Assembly (NCBI GenBank): GCA_001599975.1
Contig: BCIO01000001.1
Span: forward strand, 4,089,631 to 4,153,630
Length of the DNA stretch: 64,000 nt
Direction of reading: 5' to 3'
Source: Cystobasidiopsis lactophilus
Taxonomy: Eukaryota; Basidiomycota; Agaricostilbomycetes; Agaricostilbales; Chionosphaeraceae
Shown: piece after piece, positions 10,447 through 21,952 of the stretch
Numbering within the stretch: position 1 is the stretch's first letter
How the letters are laid out: every line of letters begins with the position of its first letter
The notes under the pieces: generated by a model
Databases searched by the model: none
The model's input: only the letters and a program-made list of their open reading frames with translations
What the model was told of the DNA's origin: nothing
Made by a program: the position numbers and the translations under genes

Positions 10447-12348
10447 TCAAAGCTCCTTCTCCTTCACCGAGCTCTTGTTCGTCACGAGCGCCGCCAGTAA
10501 GACACCGATCCAAGTGAACAGGACATGGCCAAGTTGAAGTGATATGCGCAAGACGAAAGGAGCTGGAGATGGTGCATCTCGCTCGGCTGACACCACATGG
10601 AAGGGAGGGCGAACGTCGGGGAGCATGAGGGCCGCGCGCAAGCCTGATGTGAATCCGTCTTCGTGAAAGCCGTACTTCGTCCAAGCCCCAGCGAAAGCGA
10701 TGCCTCGCTTGTTCTGGATCTCTGGAAGGCGAGACTGGGCCGCGATGCTCTGCTCGACCGTGGCATAAGGTTCGCCGTGCTTGAAAAGCCACCCTGAACG
10801 CACCTCTTTGGACATGTAAGGATGCTCGTACGTGTAATATCCGATTGTTTTGCTTTCTTGGGGAGCAAAAGGAGGATTTAAGGTGACCAGCACCGGCTTT
10901 GGGAGGGGTCAGGCAGAGCCAAGCGTGACCTGAGACGAGAAAACTTACACCCCAGTCAATTTCCGGTATCCCTTGGAGCAGATTCATCCAATAGGTGCTA
11001 CAATCTCTTCGGTACATGATCAGAGGATGCGTGGAATGGACTCACAGTGCCACTTTGTTCACGTTGGCTCGGCCAGTCGTCCCGTCGCTGTACGTGAGAT
11101 AATTCCAAGACGACCAGGCTACTCGGCGTTGTGGCATGAGCTGAAATAAAGTTAGCGTTATCCGATGGACAAGAGCGAGCGCCTCACATCAGTGTCTGAG
11201 TGCAAGACAGCGTTGTTCTTGCCAAATTCAAACTGCGAGAGGACGCTTTGTTCTTCAGCAGTGGCAGCAGTGTCTAGCAATGTCAAAGAGGAGTCGGCGT
11301 GGCCAGCCAAGACGACAAAGTCAAACTCTTGCTCTCCAGCAGCCGTTGTGATCTGGACTTTGCCTTCAGCAGTATCGAGCCCTGTCACTGGCATGTCGAC
11401 ATGGAGTTGAGATTCAGGAAGCTTCTCCAAGATGCGGTTGACGTAGGTTTGACTGGGGGCTTCGAGTGAGAGAGGAGGCGAGAAAGCAAGACGGACTCTC
11501 ACCTTCCGTTCTTCACGGTCAACCACATAGGACGACCCGTGATTTGAAGCAAGTGATGATTGTGCATGAAACGGATCAGAGTCTTGGCCGGGAAGTTGAG
11601 GGCTGCGGTGTCCGGTGGTGTGGACCAAATCGCTGCGGTCATCGGCTGTACTCGAAATTCAGCCCGCACCTTTTGTCACGCTATTTTTTGCGCACCAAAA
11701 GGTAGTTGTCTCTGAAGGAGTCACTGTAGCCATGCCTGTCGAGGTACGATTGTATGCTTTCTTCAATGTCCGGCTTGGCCAGGTAGTCCACCGCAAATGT
11801 GTTCTGGAAGAGGGTTAACGAGCCCTTTCAAAAGCACTTGTGAGCTACTCACAAATCGAAGAACATCCCAAATGAGGCGCCATTGATCCAAGTTGAACAG
11901 GTTCTTGGCTTGCGCGAACAAGGCGGTGAAGGAAGAGCCCGCCCACTCGTAGAGGCCGCGATCTCGGGACACAGAGAAGGACATGTGAGAAGAGACAGTC
12001 TCTATGCTGTTCAATCGCAGGAATCGAAGGAAGTTGGGGTAGGTGGAGGGGTTGAGCACAATGAAGCCGCTGAATGGGCTTTGTTATTCTGGCTCTCAGC
12101 TTGGGATCTTGAGACACTTACGTGTCTACTGGAACCGTCTTGTCAGGTTGGGATGGTCGGTGAAAGAGTACGGTGTTGGTGTGGCCACCTTCGGGACTTG
12201 AGCCCAACAGCGATCGAAACCACGACGAGGTAAGCTTACCGATACGGCTATCCTTCTCGAAAAGATGGACTTCATGATCCGAATATTCATTGAGAAGCCA
12301 AGTTGCAGCCAGTCCAGAGACACCGCTGCCCACAACAGCCACGCGCAT
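10447..12348 (-). CDS. FAD/NAD(P)-binding oxidoreductase (amine-oxidase-like fold)
   Basis: The protein starts MRVAVVGSGVSGLAATWLL, the dinucleotide-binding GxGxxG strand, and continues LFEKDSRIG then GGHTNT, as in the predicted FAD oxidoreductases grouped as COG2907. Later pieces are DTGFIVLNPSTYPNFLRF, LPMTAAIWS, FDFVVLAGHAD, and near the end RGIAFAGAWTKYGFHEDG, the second FAD-binding element. It ends with a hydrophobic stretch (LFTWIGVLLAALV) before a charged tail, suggesting a C-terminal membrane anchor. Members of this group often sit beside cyclopropane fatty-acid synthase genes in bacteria; no such neighbour is seen here. Substrate unknown. Stop TGA at 10447-10449. Confidence 0.78.
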
Positions 12349-12645
12349 GCTGGAAGGCGTCAAGCTCGATCTGGCCAAGTCGCTCTGCCTTTCGCTTTGC
12401 TGGGCGCACTCTAGAACTTTCTTGAGATCAAGAGACACACAACGAGAGCAGAAAAAGATCGATTTGGAGCGGACTTGTTTCAGTTGCCTCGTTGCCGGGC
12501 TCCAAGAGCCGATTCACACCTTTTGCTCCTGCACGGTGATCTTCTCGACATCGTCCAGTTCCTGTGCGCTCTTGTCGAAGCTGACATTGATTTGAGCGAC
12601 CTTTGACTCTGTCCTGGTCAGATTCAAACCTGCTGTCCGCCGCAA
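12349..12645. promoter_or_regulatory. Divergent promoter, FAD oxidoreductase / first GST
   Basis: 297 bp between two outward-facing start codons. No clear core element is recognised; an open frame here has low protein character. Confidence 0.4.
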
Positions 12646-13639
12646 ATGACTCAAGAGATCGTCTTCTTCGACATGGCCTGTAGAGAGGCTAACGACGTTT
12701 GCTGTTCGTGCTGACTTGATTGCTTTGAGCTGCTTTCGACAGTGTGCGCAGGGTGTTGGAACACAGCGAACATTCGCTTCTCATTGAACTACAAGAACTT
12801 GCCCTTCGACACCGTTTGGCTCGGTTATCTTGACATTGAAGCCAACCACAAGGCAATCGGTATCAAACCTCATACCACACCGGGCAATCCGGCGCCGTAC
12901 ACATGCGCGGCTTTGAAGGATGGAGACGTGGCGTTGCAAGACGGGCTGCTTATCGTAGACTATGTAAGCCTGGTCCAGCTGACGTGCGACACCTTTGCCA
13001 ACTTGCAGATGCAACAGCTAGAGGAAACTTATCCGAATCCACCCCTTTACCATGGGCCGGGAGCCAGAGCACTAGCCGAAGCGATTCACAAGCTGATCTA
13101 CGCGACGGCGACGCCCCAAATTGTCAAGTAGGTTCATCATGACATACCTTCATTTCATCTCACGGATGATGTGAAGGTTCATTATGCCTAAAATGCCGGA
13201 CTTTGTGGACGAGAAGAGCGCTGGCTACTTCCGCGAGAGCCGGGCCAAGCGCTTTGGCTGCCCCTTGGACCAGCTCACCAAGCCGGAGGACTTGCCAGAG
13301 CACATCGAAGGCGCAGCGAATGCTTTCAAAGCAATTGGGGATATCATTGCCAAACAAGGCGACGGCCCTTATCTCTGCGGAAGTGAGCCGAGGTGAGTGG
13401 TCTTTAAAGGATGTGCTTCCTTCACCGTTGACAGAGCGGAAAGCTACGCCGATTTCGTTCTCGCGGCTGTATTACACCAGGTATTTGTCGGTAAGCGCGC
13501 CCTCGTCACTTCCCTTCCTAGTTCAAGTCATTCACACCCCATTTCGCACTTAGTGGCGCCGGAAGTGAAGGAGACGATCCTGTCCGCTTCCAAGCCATTA
13601 GAACAGCTATACACTTCTGTAATCGACCACTATCTATAG
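12646..13639 (+). CDS. Etherase-like glutathione S-transferase, copy 1
   Basis: The exons read MTQEIVFFDMA, then WCWNTANIRFSLNYKNLPFD (thioredoxin-fold helix 1), PHTTPGNPAPYTCAAL, and DGLLIVDYMQQLEETYP (glutathione-binding edge), followed by the helical C-terminal domain KMPDFVDEKSAGYFRESRAK and ADFVLAAVLHQVF. This is the layout of fungal etherase-related GSTs (GTE/GSTFuA). At the position where the family normally has W-S-P-N this copy has W-C-W-N, so the expected catalytic Ser is a Cys. The usual cis-Pro region before the SD/SE glutathione motif is also unusual (DVALQDG). About six exons; stop TAG at 13637-13639. It is followed head-to-tail by a clear paralog. Confidence 0.8.
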
Positions 13640-13755
13640 CCTTCAAGTTGCAACCAAATGTCATGACATCGAATCGTCGAGCCAGGCGCGAATGCCACGA
13701 CGTTCGCCGCTTGCTGCTCCCAAGCGTCCATATTGCGTTTAGACTTGTTTCTACG

Positions 13756-14793
13756 ATGCCCAAGATTCAATTTTTCGATCTGTTGTGTAAAGAGGGCCAA
13801 GTCTGCTGTCTGCCTCCCCGCCCTCCCAAGTTGGTCTCAAGCTCCCGCGCTGACATCGTTCCTGTAGGGTCGCCAAACACGGCCAAGATTCGATATGCCT
13901 TGAACTACAAAAAGCTTCCCTTTGAGAGCGTGTATCTCTCCTATCCGGAAATCAAAGGCAATCATGAGGAGATTGGGATTGCTCCGCACACGCTCCCTGG
14001 CAATCCGGCTCCATTCACCTGCGCCGCCCTCAAAGACGGCGATGTGGCCTTGCAAGATGGCCTACCCATCATTGACTATGTAGGCAATCCACTCTCATCA
14101 GATCAGGATTCCACTCAGCGATGACGGAGCAGCTCGAGAAGACCTACCCCGAACCGTCTTGCTATCCGTATCCTGGCAGCAGGGCTCTGACCGACGCGGT
14201 CCATAAGCTAATGAATGCCACTTGCATGCCGCACATCGTCAAGTGAGGCTTTTCTATTCCAAATCCGCACCGGGCACTCAGATCGCCAGAGCAGAATTGT
14301 CATGCCCAAGATGCCCAACTTCCTCGACGATAAAGCAGGTGAGTACTGTCACCAAGAAGATCTCAAAATTTGCGAGCTGAAGCGCGGTCGCAAAGCACCC
14401 TACTTCAGCGAAACCCGCGCCAAGCGCTTCGGCTGCCCTCTCGACAAAATGACCAAGCCGGAAGACCTCCCAGGCCACATCACTAGCCTTGCAGCCGCTT
14501 TCAAAGCAATTGGTGATATTGCCACTAAGGAAGGGGGCGGCCCTTACTTGAGCGGCGCTAAGCCATGGTGAGTGGTGATCGATTTGTCGTGGCGCCCAGC
14601 TGACGACTGGCCAGCTATGGCGATTTCATCGTTGCCGCTTTCCTGCGCTGGATCTTTATTGGTACGCTGATGCCTTAGAGCGCCTTTTGATTACTCACTT
14701 GTATGAACAGTTGCCCCGGAAGTCAAGGAAGAGGTGCTGGGCGCCTCCAAGCCTTTGGCCGAGCTCTTTGACGCGGTTGAGCAGTATATTTAA
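13756..14793 (+). CDS. Etherase-like glutathione S-transferase, copy 2
   Basis: Tandem paralog of the previous gene: MPKIQFFDLLWSPNTAKIRY, ALNYKKLPFESVYLSYPEIK, PHTLPGNPAPFTCAALKDGD, then KMPNFLDDKA and PYFSETRAKRFGCPLDKMTK, and VAPEVKEEVLGASKPLAELF. It keeps the family W-S-P-N with the putative catalytic Ser. Relative to copy 1 it carries one extra intron (14339-14395) in the C-terminal domain; removing it restores alignment (DDKAAPYF against DEKSAGYF). Likely role is glutathione-dependent cleavage or conjugation of aromatic or lipophilic compounds, inferred from family. Stop TAA at 14791-14793. It lies 125 bp upstream of Ku80. Confidence 0.82.
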
Positions 14794-14918
14794 ACTTGTA
14801 GCAATCCGTTTGCATTGAAAGCAAGCCGGAAAACGCGATGAGCCACGTCTTTGCCACTCACTGGCTCCTGCTCCTCGCTCCTCTCTCTCTGCCCTGTGCG
14901 ACCAGCGAGGAGGCCAGG

Positions 14919-17900
14919 ATGTCGGCTGTAGGTGGTTTACTACAATACAAGCGGCTTTTACAGACACATCCTCCACCCTCAGAGAGAAGCGTGGGTCCAG
15001 CGACTGCTCAGACGAAGGCCAAAGCTGAGCGAGCGAGCAGCTACCTGTATCTGGTCGACTGCTCGGCGTCGATGGCCGGCCAGCTCGAGGGCGGCACTGC
15101 GACCAAGCTGGATCGAGTGATCAGCTACGTGGAGACCAAGATCTCCCAGTTTGTGCGTACCTCCAGGCCTCAGCTGTCAAAACAACTGGAGCCGAGCATG
15201 GTTTGGCACAGATCATGCGCGATCTCAAGACCTTGCAAGCGGGCATCACTCTGCTCGGAGCAGCCAGTACGTCCTCTACGGCTGAGCTTGAGCGAAGACG
15301 GGGCTGATTGAAGCGTAGAGACCGACAACCCGCTAACAGCTGAAGGCAAGGAGGGCTACGAGGGTATTCGCCAATTCGTCCGCATCAAGTGAGTCTCCAG
15401 TCCCTATCATTTAGCTGTACTAAGCCTCATTAATCAGTCCGGTCGACAACTACATGCTGCCTCGCCTCAAAAAGATCAAGAACACAGAGAGAGGGGTGGA
15501 CTGTGAGCTTCCCTGCTTTCCCTGCCCGACCTTCTTCCGCTCATTTAAGACGTGCAAAGTACTGTCTGGGCTCATCGGCGGTGTCGCCATTTTGGAGGAC
15601 ACGTTGCACTCGACCAAAAACGCCAAGAACCTCATCCTGCTCACCGACTGCGAGTCGGACGGCACGGCGTGGGACGAGGACGACATGCAAGCTGTGGCCA
15701 AGAAGATGAACGAATACAACGTCGAGCTAACGGTCATGTGAGTCGCTGGCTTCCTTGTGAATGACCGAGTCTGACATTTCACCTAAAGCGGCGTCAACTT
15801 TGACGACCCTACCACCGGCTACGAGGAGAAGGACAAGTCGGAAACCAAGGTACGTCTCCTTCACACCACAGCCTACTATCAGGCTGAGCAGGAGGTCGCG
15901 CACAGGCTTACAACGAATCCAGCCTGCGCAAATTTGTCGACATGCTCGATGGGTCGCTAATTGGCAACCTGGACCATGCCCTGCGCGTCGCTTCCGGCCC
16001 ACAAAAGAAGATGGTCAAGTCTCGGGCAGATCAGCTTACGTTCAGCCTGGGCGACAACGACGCCTTTCCGGGCCAGTCGTTCAAGATCAAAGTGTGTTAC
16101 TCTAAGGCCATCAGCAAAGAGGCGCCCAAGACGGCCTCTAAGCTCAGCACCTTGGGTTTCAAGCGCGGCAAGATCCCCAGCAACGTGGTTGACCCCGTCG
16201 CTCGGAAGCGCATCAAGCTCGACGTTTCATCGTACGGCTTGGCGAACACGAGCCGGGTCAGCGACCTGGAGAGCACATACTCCCAGTTTACCCAGACTGC
16301 TTCCAAGATGGAAGAGGATGAGAATGCCACCGAGAACGAAGAGGAAGAAGAAGCGGAGGAGGACGACGGCCTGACGCACAATGTCACCCGCTCCTTCCTG
16401 CGCTACTACGTGCCCAAGGAAGAGCCGACGGACAACTCTAGCGACCCGAAAAGTGGTGCTCAGATCAAGCGAGGCTTGCAGGCCGCCGCCCAGAAGATCC
16501 GCAACGCCGAAGCCAACATGCCACCTTCCAGCAGCCAGAACGGCGAAGGCGCCGAGAGCTTGCCCCAGCTCGAGCTCGTAGCGGATGACCTCCAAACGGA
16601 GAAGGCCTACGACTACGGTGGCACCCTTGTCCCTGTGGGCGACTTCGACGACATGAAGTTCGAACTCAAGCTCACCCCGGGCATGGAGTTCCTGGGCTCC
16701 ATGAAACTGTCCGACGTCCGCCGCGAGTGGATCATGAATGACTGCGGATACGTGTACGCCAACCCCAAGTCGCCCCACTCTCAAGTCGTATTTTCCGCCT
16801 TCGTCCAGGCCCTCCTCGAAAAGGACTTTGTCGCCCTCGTCCGCTACGTCGGCTCGTACAAGAGCCACCCGCTCAAGATTGGAGTCCTGTTGCCCAAGCT
16901 CGCCGAGGATGGGACCTTTGAGTATGCCATCTTCTTGCAGGTGAGGCATCAGTCCAGATGTGTGACCTGCAAAATGCTGACGGGCAAGATCAGATGCCCT
17001 TCTCCGAAGACTTGAAGCTCTTCAACTTGCCCTCGTTGACTCGCATCTACACTAAAAAGGGCAAACTCCTCACCGAACACTCAACTTTGCCGACGGAAGA
17101 GATGAACGACGCCATGGATGCATTCGTCGACAACATGGATTTAGACAATGCAGCGGTGGATGAAGAGGGCAACCCTGCCCCCTGGTTCAACATTCAAGCT
17201 TCTTACAACCCCTCTATCCACAACGTCAAGGCCGCTCTCTTCTATCGCCACTCAAACCCAAACGACCCCAAGCTCCCGCCGCCACACCGAGAGATCACCA
17301 AGTACCTTGTCACGCCAGAGAACGTGCTTGATGAATCCAAAGCTTCTCTCAAGGCCTTGATCAACGCCGTCAATGTCAAGGCTGGCAAGTGTTCTTCAAG
17401 CCGCGCAGAAAACCAAACATCTGATGGCAAATCTCGGATGCAGTGCCTATCAAGCTGTCCACTGGTCGCGGTAGGAAGAAGGACACGCGAATCGAAGATG
17501 GCGAGAACCGCGACATCGACTTCGACGAGTTTTTGGGCGGCAAAGATGATGAAACAGCCTTTGGCAAACCGACGAGGATATCAGGCACCGTCAAACCTTC
17601 CCAGCAGCGCCGTCCGAGAGATGACTCGGAGACCGAGGACAGCGACGTCGACATGGAAGATGTTGGAGCCGATGACGACAAGGTCCTCTTTATTGGCACC
17701 CAGGACCCCTTGGGTGACTACGAGAAGCTGACCTCCGGTCGCTCAGGTATGGTCTCCGAGGCCATTCGAGATTGTGCGCATACTTTTTGCCGCGCACCAA
17801 GACTCCCATTGATAAAGAGGTGCCAGTGCTCGCGGTGGCTGGCAAACTCGCGGTGCGTCCAATTGAGGCAGGATTGCGAAGTTGCACTGACACTTGTTCT

Positions 17901-18400
17901 CCAGGGGCTGTTCGGAGGCTCCCGCAGCGCCGATGCCATCAAGTGTCTTCAAAAAGTGCGAAGCGTTGCTGGGGATGAAGAAGAGTCGAGCCAGTACAGT
18001 GAGCCAGCCTCTTGCACGATAGCAACGCGTCTCATATGATTTGTGATCCAGACGCCTACATGCAGACGCTCAAGACGACAGCTCGAAATAGCAATGGCGG
18101 CAAGGCCAGTTATTTGAGCATTCGAGACTTGCCTGATTGTCTCTGACTTTGATCGAGCAGGCGACCGTCTTTTGGAACGAGTGAGTGCTCTTGCCCGTCT
18201 TTGGAACATTTCGAGAACTGACAAATTTGTTCAGGCACGTTGTCCATGCGGGCCTCACTCTGATTCCCAAGTCGGAGGCAGTGGGCGACGAAATGAATGA
18301 CATCAGTAAGGCCCAACCACCTTCTCTCTTGATAGCCAAAGGCTGACAAGAATTTTTTGCAGCTGACGAAGCGGCTATCGCATTCCTTGAACCGGTTTGA
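14919..18400 (+). CDS. KU80: ATP-dependent DNA helicase II / Ku80 subunit
   Basis: Ku80 pairs with Ku70 to bind double-strand DNA ends for non-homologous end joining and protects telomere ends. After MSA and an intron, TKAKAERASSYLYLVDCSAS begins the von Willebrand A-like domain with its DxSxS-like core, followed by DNPLTAEGKEGYEGIRQF and NLILLTDCESDG. The beta-barrel DNA-ring part contains KIKVCYSK, YYVPKEEP, DLQTEKAYDYGGTLVPVGD and VVFSAFVQALLEKD. The C-terminal arm includes FNLPSLTRIYTKKG, and the helical C-terminal domain reads FGGSRSADAIKCLQKVRSV and NSNGGKATVFWNE. Two acidic linkers (EEEEEAEEDDGL; DSETEDSDVDMEDVGADD) separate domains. At least ten introns. Stop TGA at 18398-18400, 87 bp from the convergent ligase gene. 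Confidence 0.92.
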
Positions 18401-18487
18401 AAGGCTACTGACGGGGGCGCAGCGGCGCAGCCTTTGTACATCATTGTAATCTCTCATCGAATTGTCTAATAGAATACCATGCACACA

Positions 18488-19762
18488 CTACCACTGGTTC
18501 TTCTCGAGCCACAGATCGTGCTTCTCGACCAAATGTGAGATGATGTCCTGCTCAATCTCGTACCCTGCCTCGGACGCCTCCGGGCTGATGCGGACCCACT
18601 CCTCCTTCTTGCCGTTTTCCACCAACACAACTTCGAGCTTTCTGGTATGCAGACTGTTGCCAATCACCAGCTGGTGCCCGTACCGCTCCAGCGCTTGCCG
18701 CGACTTCGGAAGTAGTAATTGGCCATCCGTCTCCAGCTGGCGGATAAACAGGTGTGAGACCATTTCACCAGATAAAATGTGAATAACAAGCACCTTAAAT
18801 GAGACAATGAAGCCATGGTTGCTCCAATCTTGGACCAAGGGTTTGAGGATCTTGGGGACCTGGTCCATTTCGATGACCAACGAGCCTTTGCCGCTTTGAA
18901 TCTTGTGCTCGGACTGCCGTGATCGTGAGAGAAGTCTGAGACATTCGTGATTGACCCACCAGCTTTTGTTGTGGGATGAAGAAGTCAGAGACAGCCGCCG
19001 CCATGTAGTAGAGGCCGCCCCGCCCGAGGTGCTTCGCCATGACCCGACTGACGGCTCGTAAGAGGAAAAGATAGTCCTGCACGGTAACAAAAGTGATGGT
19101 GTGTAAGAGGTTGGCTTGCTTGACCAGGTGATAGGACCGAAGAAGCTGGACCATAGGGGACAGGTGCGGCTCATGCAAGCGAAGGACAGCGGAAGACGCA
19201 GTCGGCGCGACGCCGTCTACAGGGGTGGAAGGTCTAGACGGCGTGCTTACGCCTGTAAGAGGAGGGAAAAGGCTGTCGGACGAGTGCTTGAAGGAGGCGC
19301 CCGTCGGGTCAATATCGATCAAGTCAAGAAACGAGTGGGTGGAATGGGAGTAGTGCCGGCTGAAGGGCTGCAGACTGTGCTGGCGGTGCATGAAGATGAC
19401 AGCGTATTTGCCAGTCCGCAGGAAGTGCTCGGCTGAAGCAGCGCCGCGGGTGCCAGCGCTGAAGTTGTCGAGGAAACGGACCCTGAATTTTTTGAGGCAG
19501 CATGAGCGCGCGAGGACGACGCCGGCTGGGCAAACACTTGCACATTCTGCTCCAAAGGAACGGTGGTCCCTCCGCTCTGTGGTCGAAGTGAGCGCTTTCG
19601 TCAAAGGAAAGGCTCAAATCAACTTACAGTCACCAAGACGACCCGTTTGCCCTTGGCGGCATGAAAGCGCACAAACTCCTCCAGGCGCTCGACTTCCTCT
19701 GCTATGTTGGGCGGTTCCGTTTGAGAGGAGAAGAAGGTGTCGGCGGAGAACTGTTCGCTCAT
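18488..19762 (-). CDS. CAB2: Phosphopantothenate-cysteine ligase (coenzyme A biosynthesis)
   Basis: This enzyme joins 4'-phosphopantothenate to cysteine, the second step of coenzyme A synthesis. The N-terminus is MSEQFSADTFFSSQTEPPN, then RLEEFVRFHAAKGKRVVLVT, SGGTTVPLEQNV and RFLDNFSAGTRGAASAEHFL, the hallmark nucleotide and substrate loop of the family. AVIFMHRQHSLQPFSRHY matches eukaryotic PPCS closely. Later pieces are GLYYMAAAVSDFFIP (active-site Asn/Asp region), the conserved Lys in GSLVIEMDQVPKILKPL, and LLLPKSRQALERYGHQLVIG. About 350 residues in five or six exons, stop TAG at 18488-18490. Expected to be cytosolic. Identity is secure; minor exon borders are not. Confidence 0.92.
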
Positions 19763-19868
19763 GTCGGCGGCGGCGTGCGGCCAACCTACGCTTGGCCCGC
19801 TGCCAGCCGGGGATTTTCGCGGGTGGCAACCTTGGCAATAATCTAATGATATTAGGAGGGAAAGACAG

Positions 19869-21476
19869 TCAAGCTAAGGATACAAGGATAAAGACAACCG
19901 TGAAGATGAAGGCTGGCGCGCAATGCTCGGGGAGGGAGCTCAGGCCGTGTGAAGAGACCGACGACTGTCCAGTCTCGCTTCCGCCATCTGCCCCGGTCGA
20001 CGTTGGAAGATCAGTTGCTCCAGCGTCATCGGTTCCTATAATGCTCGTGCCATTCGTGTCGGTGGAGTTGGTCAGAGTGGAGTTGGTCAGACTAGATGAA
20101 TTGCCTTCATTCGCGTCGGTGCTATTGAGACCGGTCGTCGGAATTGGAACGAGAACTCCGTAACCACCTGTTCCAGTAGCTCCAGTGGGAGAGGAAGTGT
20201 TCATGGAAGTGAGAGCGTTGGAGCCAGGGTTGCCGCTGCCAGAGTTCGAGGAGGGAGACCACTGCCGGCGACTAAGAGACCATCTCTGGCAGAGGCGAGC
20301 GCAACCTACTGCGTCTACAGGGATCGATGACCCTGGAGCATACTCGAACGCGGGCTTGATATAAGTCACATTGCGTGTATTGTCAGCCTCGATGACCAGC
20401 TTGACATCGTAGCCTGCGGAATCCACGATTGAAGGTATCCAACCTTTGGGATTGGCTGGAGCTGGAGGGTAGTTTTTTTCGGGGTACTGATGGGCAGACT
20501 TAAGGGCAGCGTCGAGGGGATTGCGTCATGCGAAACTCACGTCTGGTAGGTCGACATTTTGAATGTCGCAACGCCACCGGCAGATGTTCCTGCAATGGGC
20601 CATCAGAGTTGTTTTGACGATCTGGTGGCTGTCCTACCATCGACATCGCTTGTCACATTGCCGCATGCAACTAAACTGCCGTCACTTCCCTGAATGGCAA
20701 CTGAGCGCCCTAAAACACTGAAGTCGGCCGGCCAGAATCTCAGGTCTAGAGGCAGAGACTGAGACAATGTTTTCCTTGTACGCAACGAGAAAGTCGCGTA
20801 CAGCCGTCCGCATCCGGCGCAAGTGAGGTGGCTCCGGAGGGAGTGCCCACCAATGGCTGCCAGAACTTCTTGACGCTGTACGCCCCTTCTTGACATTCCT
20901 GGTAGTCGATTAGAGCTATTTCAAAGGCAGGAAGGTGTCATCTGCGGGAGAAAACTTGCCCACGGCTGCGTCGGGTCACAGGTCGCTTGACCGAGCATAG
21001 GATCAAGCACCGGGCCGGCTGAAGAGCATCTGAGGAGGTCTGGTCAGCTTTGAAGCGCTCAGACGTCATACGATGAGGTTGGCTTACGTGCCAGCTGGGT
21101 CCAAGAAGTTCTGGAAGGCCTTTCAGCGTCGAGCGTCGTGACAACCAACGTAGGACTTGCCGTATGGATGTAGTAGCCTGGCTCGCCCATGAGATGAGAA
21201 CAAGCTCCATGAAGATTCGAGGCTCACCATAGGTACCAGGGCTCAAGCCCTTTGTAAAAGTCAGCGCAATCTGAGCTCCGCCCGTGGGGACCCAGGTGAG
21301 CGTGGCTGGCGACACGGGTCACTCAGATCGAGCCCATAAGATCGGACGGATATCAAAAGTGGATACGAACCTGAACCCGCCACCGTCCCCGATGGGTTGG
21401 TCAGGGCAACATGAGCGACCAGTTGGCCCCCCGCCACTGTCGCGGCGACAACGGCGGCAAGAAGTTGAGCCTTCAT
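19869..21476 (-). CDS. Cu-only SOD-like GPI protein, copper ligands lost (paralog A)
   Basis: The protein has a signal peptide (MKAQLLAAVVAATVAGG), a superoxide-dismutase-like beta-sandwich, a Ser/Thr/Asn/Gly-rich stalk and a C-terminal hydrophobic tail (APAFIFTVVFILVSLA) typical of GPI attachment. Joined exons give ATLTWVPTGGAQIALTFTKG, PGTYGYYIHTANFLDPAGT, CSSAGPVLDPMLGQATCD, DLRFWPADFSVLGRSVAIQG and SLVACGNVTSDVDG, which align with paralog B and with fungal extracellular Cu-only SODs. The copper-site residues are mostly gone: HxH is Y-I-H, G-H-L-D-P is G-P-V-L-D-P, and V-I-H is A-I-Q. It is probably not an active dismutase. Position 22 of the precursor is a His that could become the mature N-terminus. 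Confidence 0.75.
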
Positions 21477-21952
21477 GGCACGTCTGGTTGTTGAGATTTA
21501 GAGATAGAGAGGTCCTTAAAGTCGGCGGTTGAGATCCAAGAAGCGTTCCGAAGGCATTCTGACAGACTGACCCTCGAGGCGCAGAGAGAGAAAGGGCACG
21601 CAGGAGAGGACTGAAGGCAGCGCACGCGCGCTCTGGGCCACCTTTCTCAATCTTTCAGACACAAGGCAAAAGGAGCAGATTCATGGGCAGCAGAGGATGC
21701 GCAATCAGCCCAGGAGAAAGCACCACTGCCACGACGGAAGGCAGCAGAGCCGGCTGCGGGCTCTAAAGCCTTTAAGTAGGCGTCAGAGCATCGCATATTG
21801 CGCTTGAGTGTGAGGTTCTCGTTTCCAGTTGAGTCAGAAGGGCAGGCACTCGATATTCTAGAGTGGCTGATGGAAGGAAAGAAATTAGCTCGCGCTCAAC
21901 TTCATTCATAGTCTAATCAAGTGTCCAGACACAAAGTACAATGATGTCATTC
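21477..21952. other. Intergenic between the two SOD-like genes
   Basis: 476 bp upstream of paralog A and downstream of paralog B. No protein-like frame. It is purine-rich near the paralog A start (AGAGATAGAGAG), plausibly the promoter and 5' leader of paralog A. Confidence 0.4.

Noticed and set aside
16227-16949. Long (240-codon) minus-strand open frame
   Set aside because: Antisense to the Ku80 coding exon. Its Val/Gly/Leu/His-rich composition is the mirror of GC-rich codons; no start context or splice structure.
12646-18400. Functional cluster linking the GSTs and Ku80
   Set aside because: They are on the same strand and 125 bp apart but have unrelated roles; compact spacing is general in this genome.
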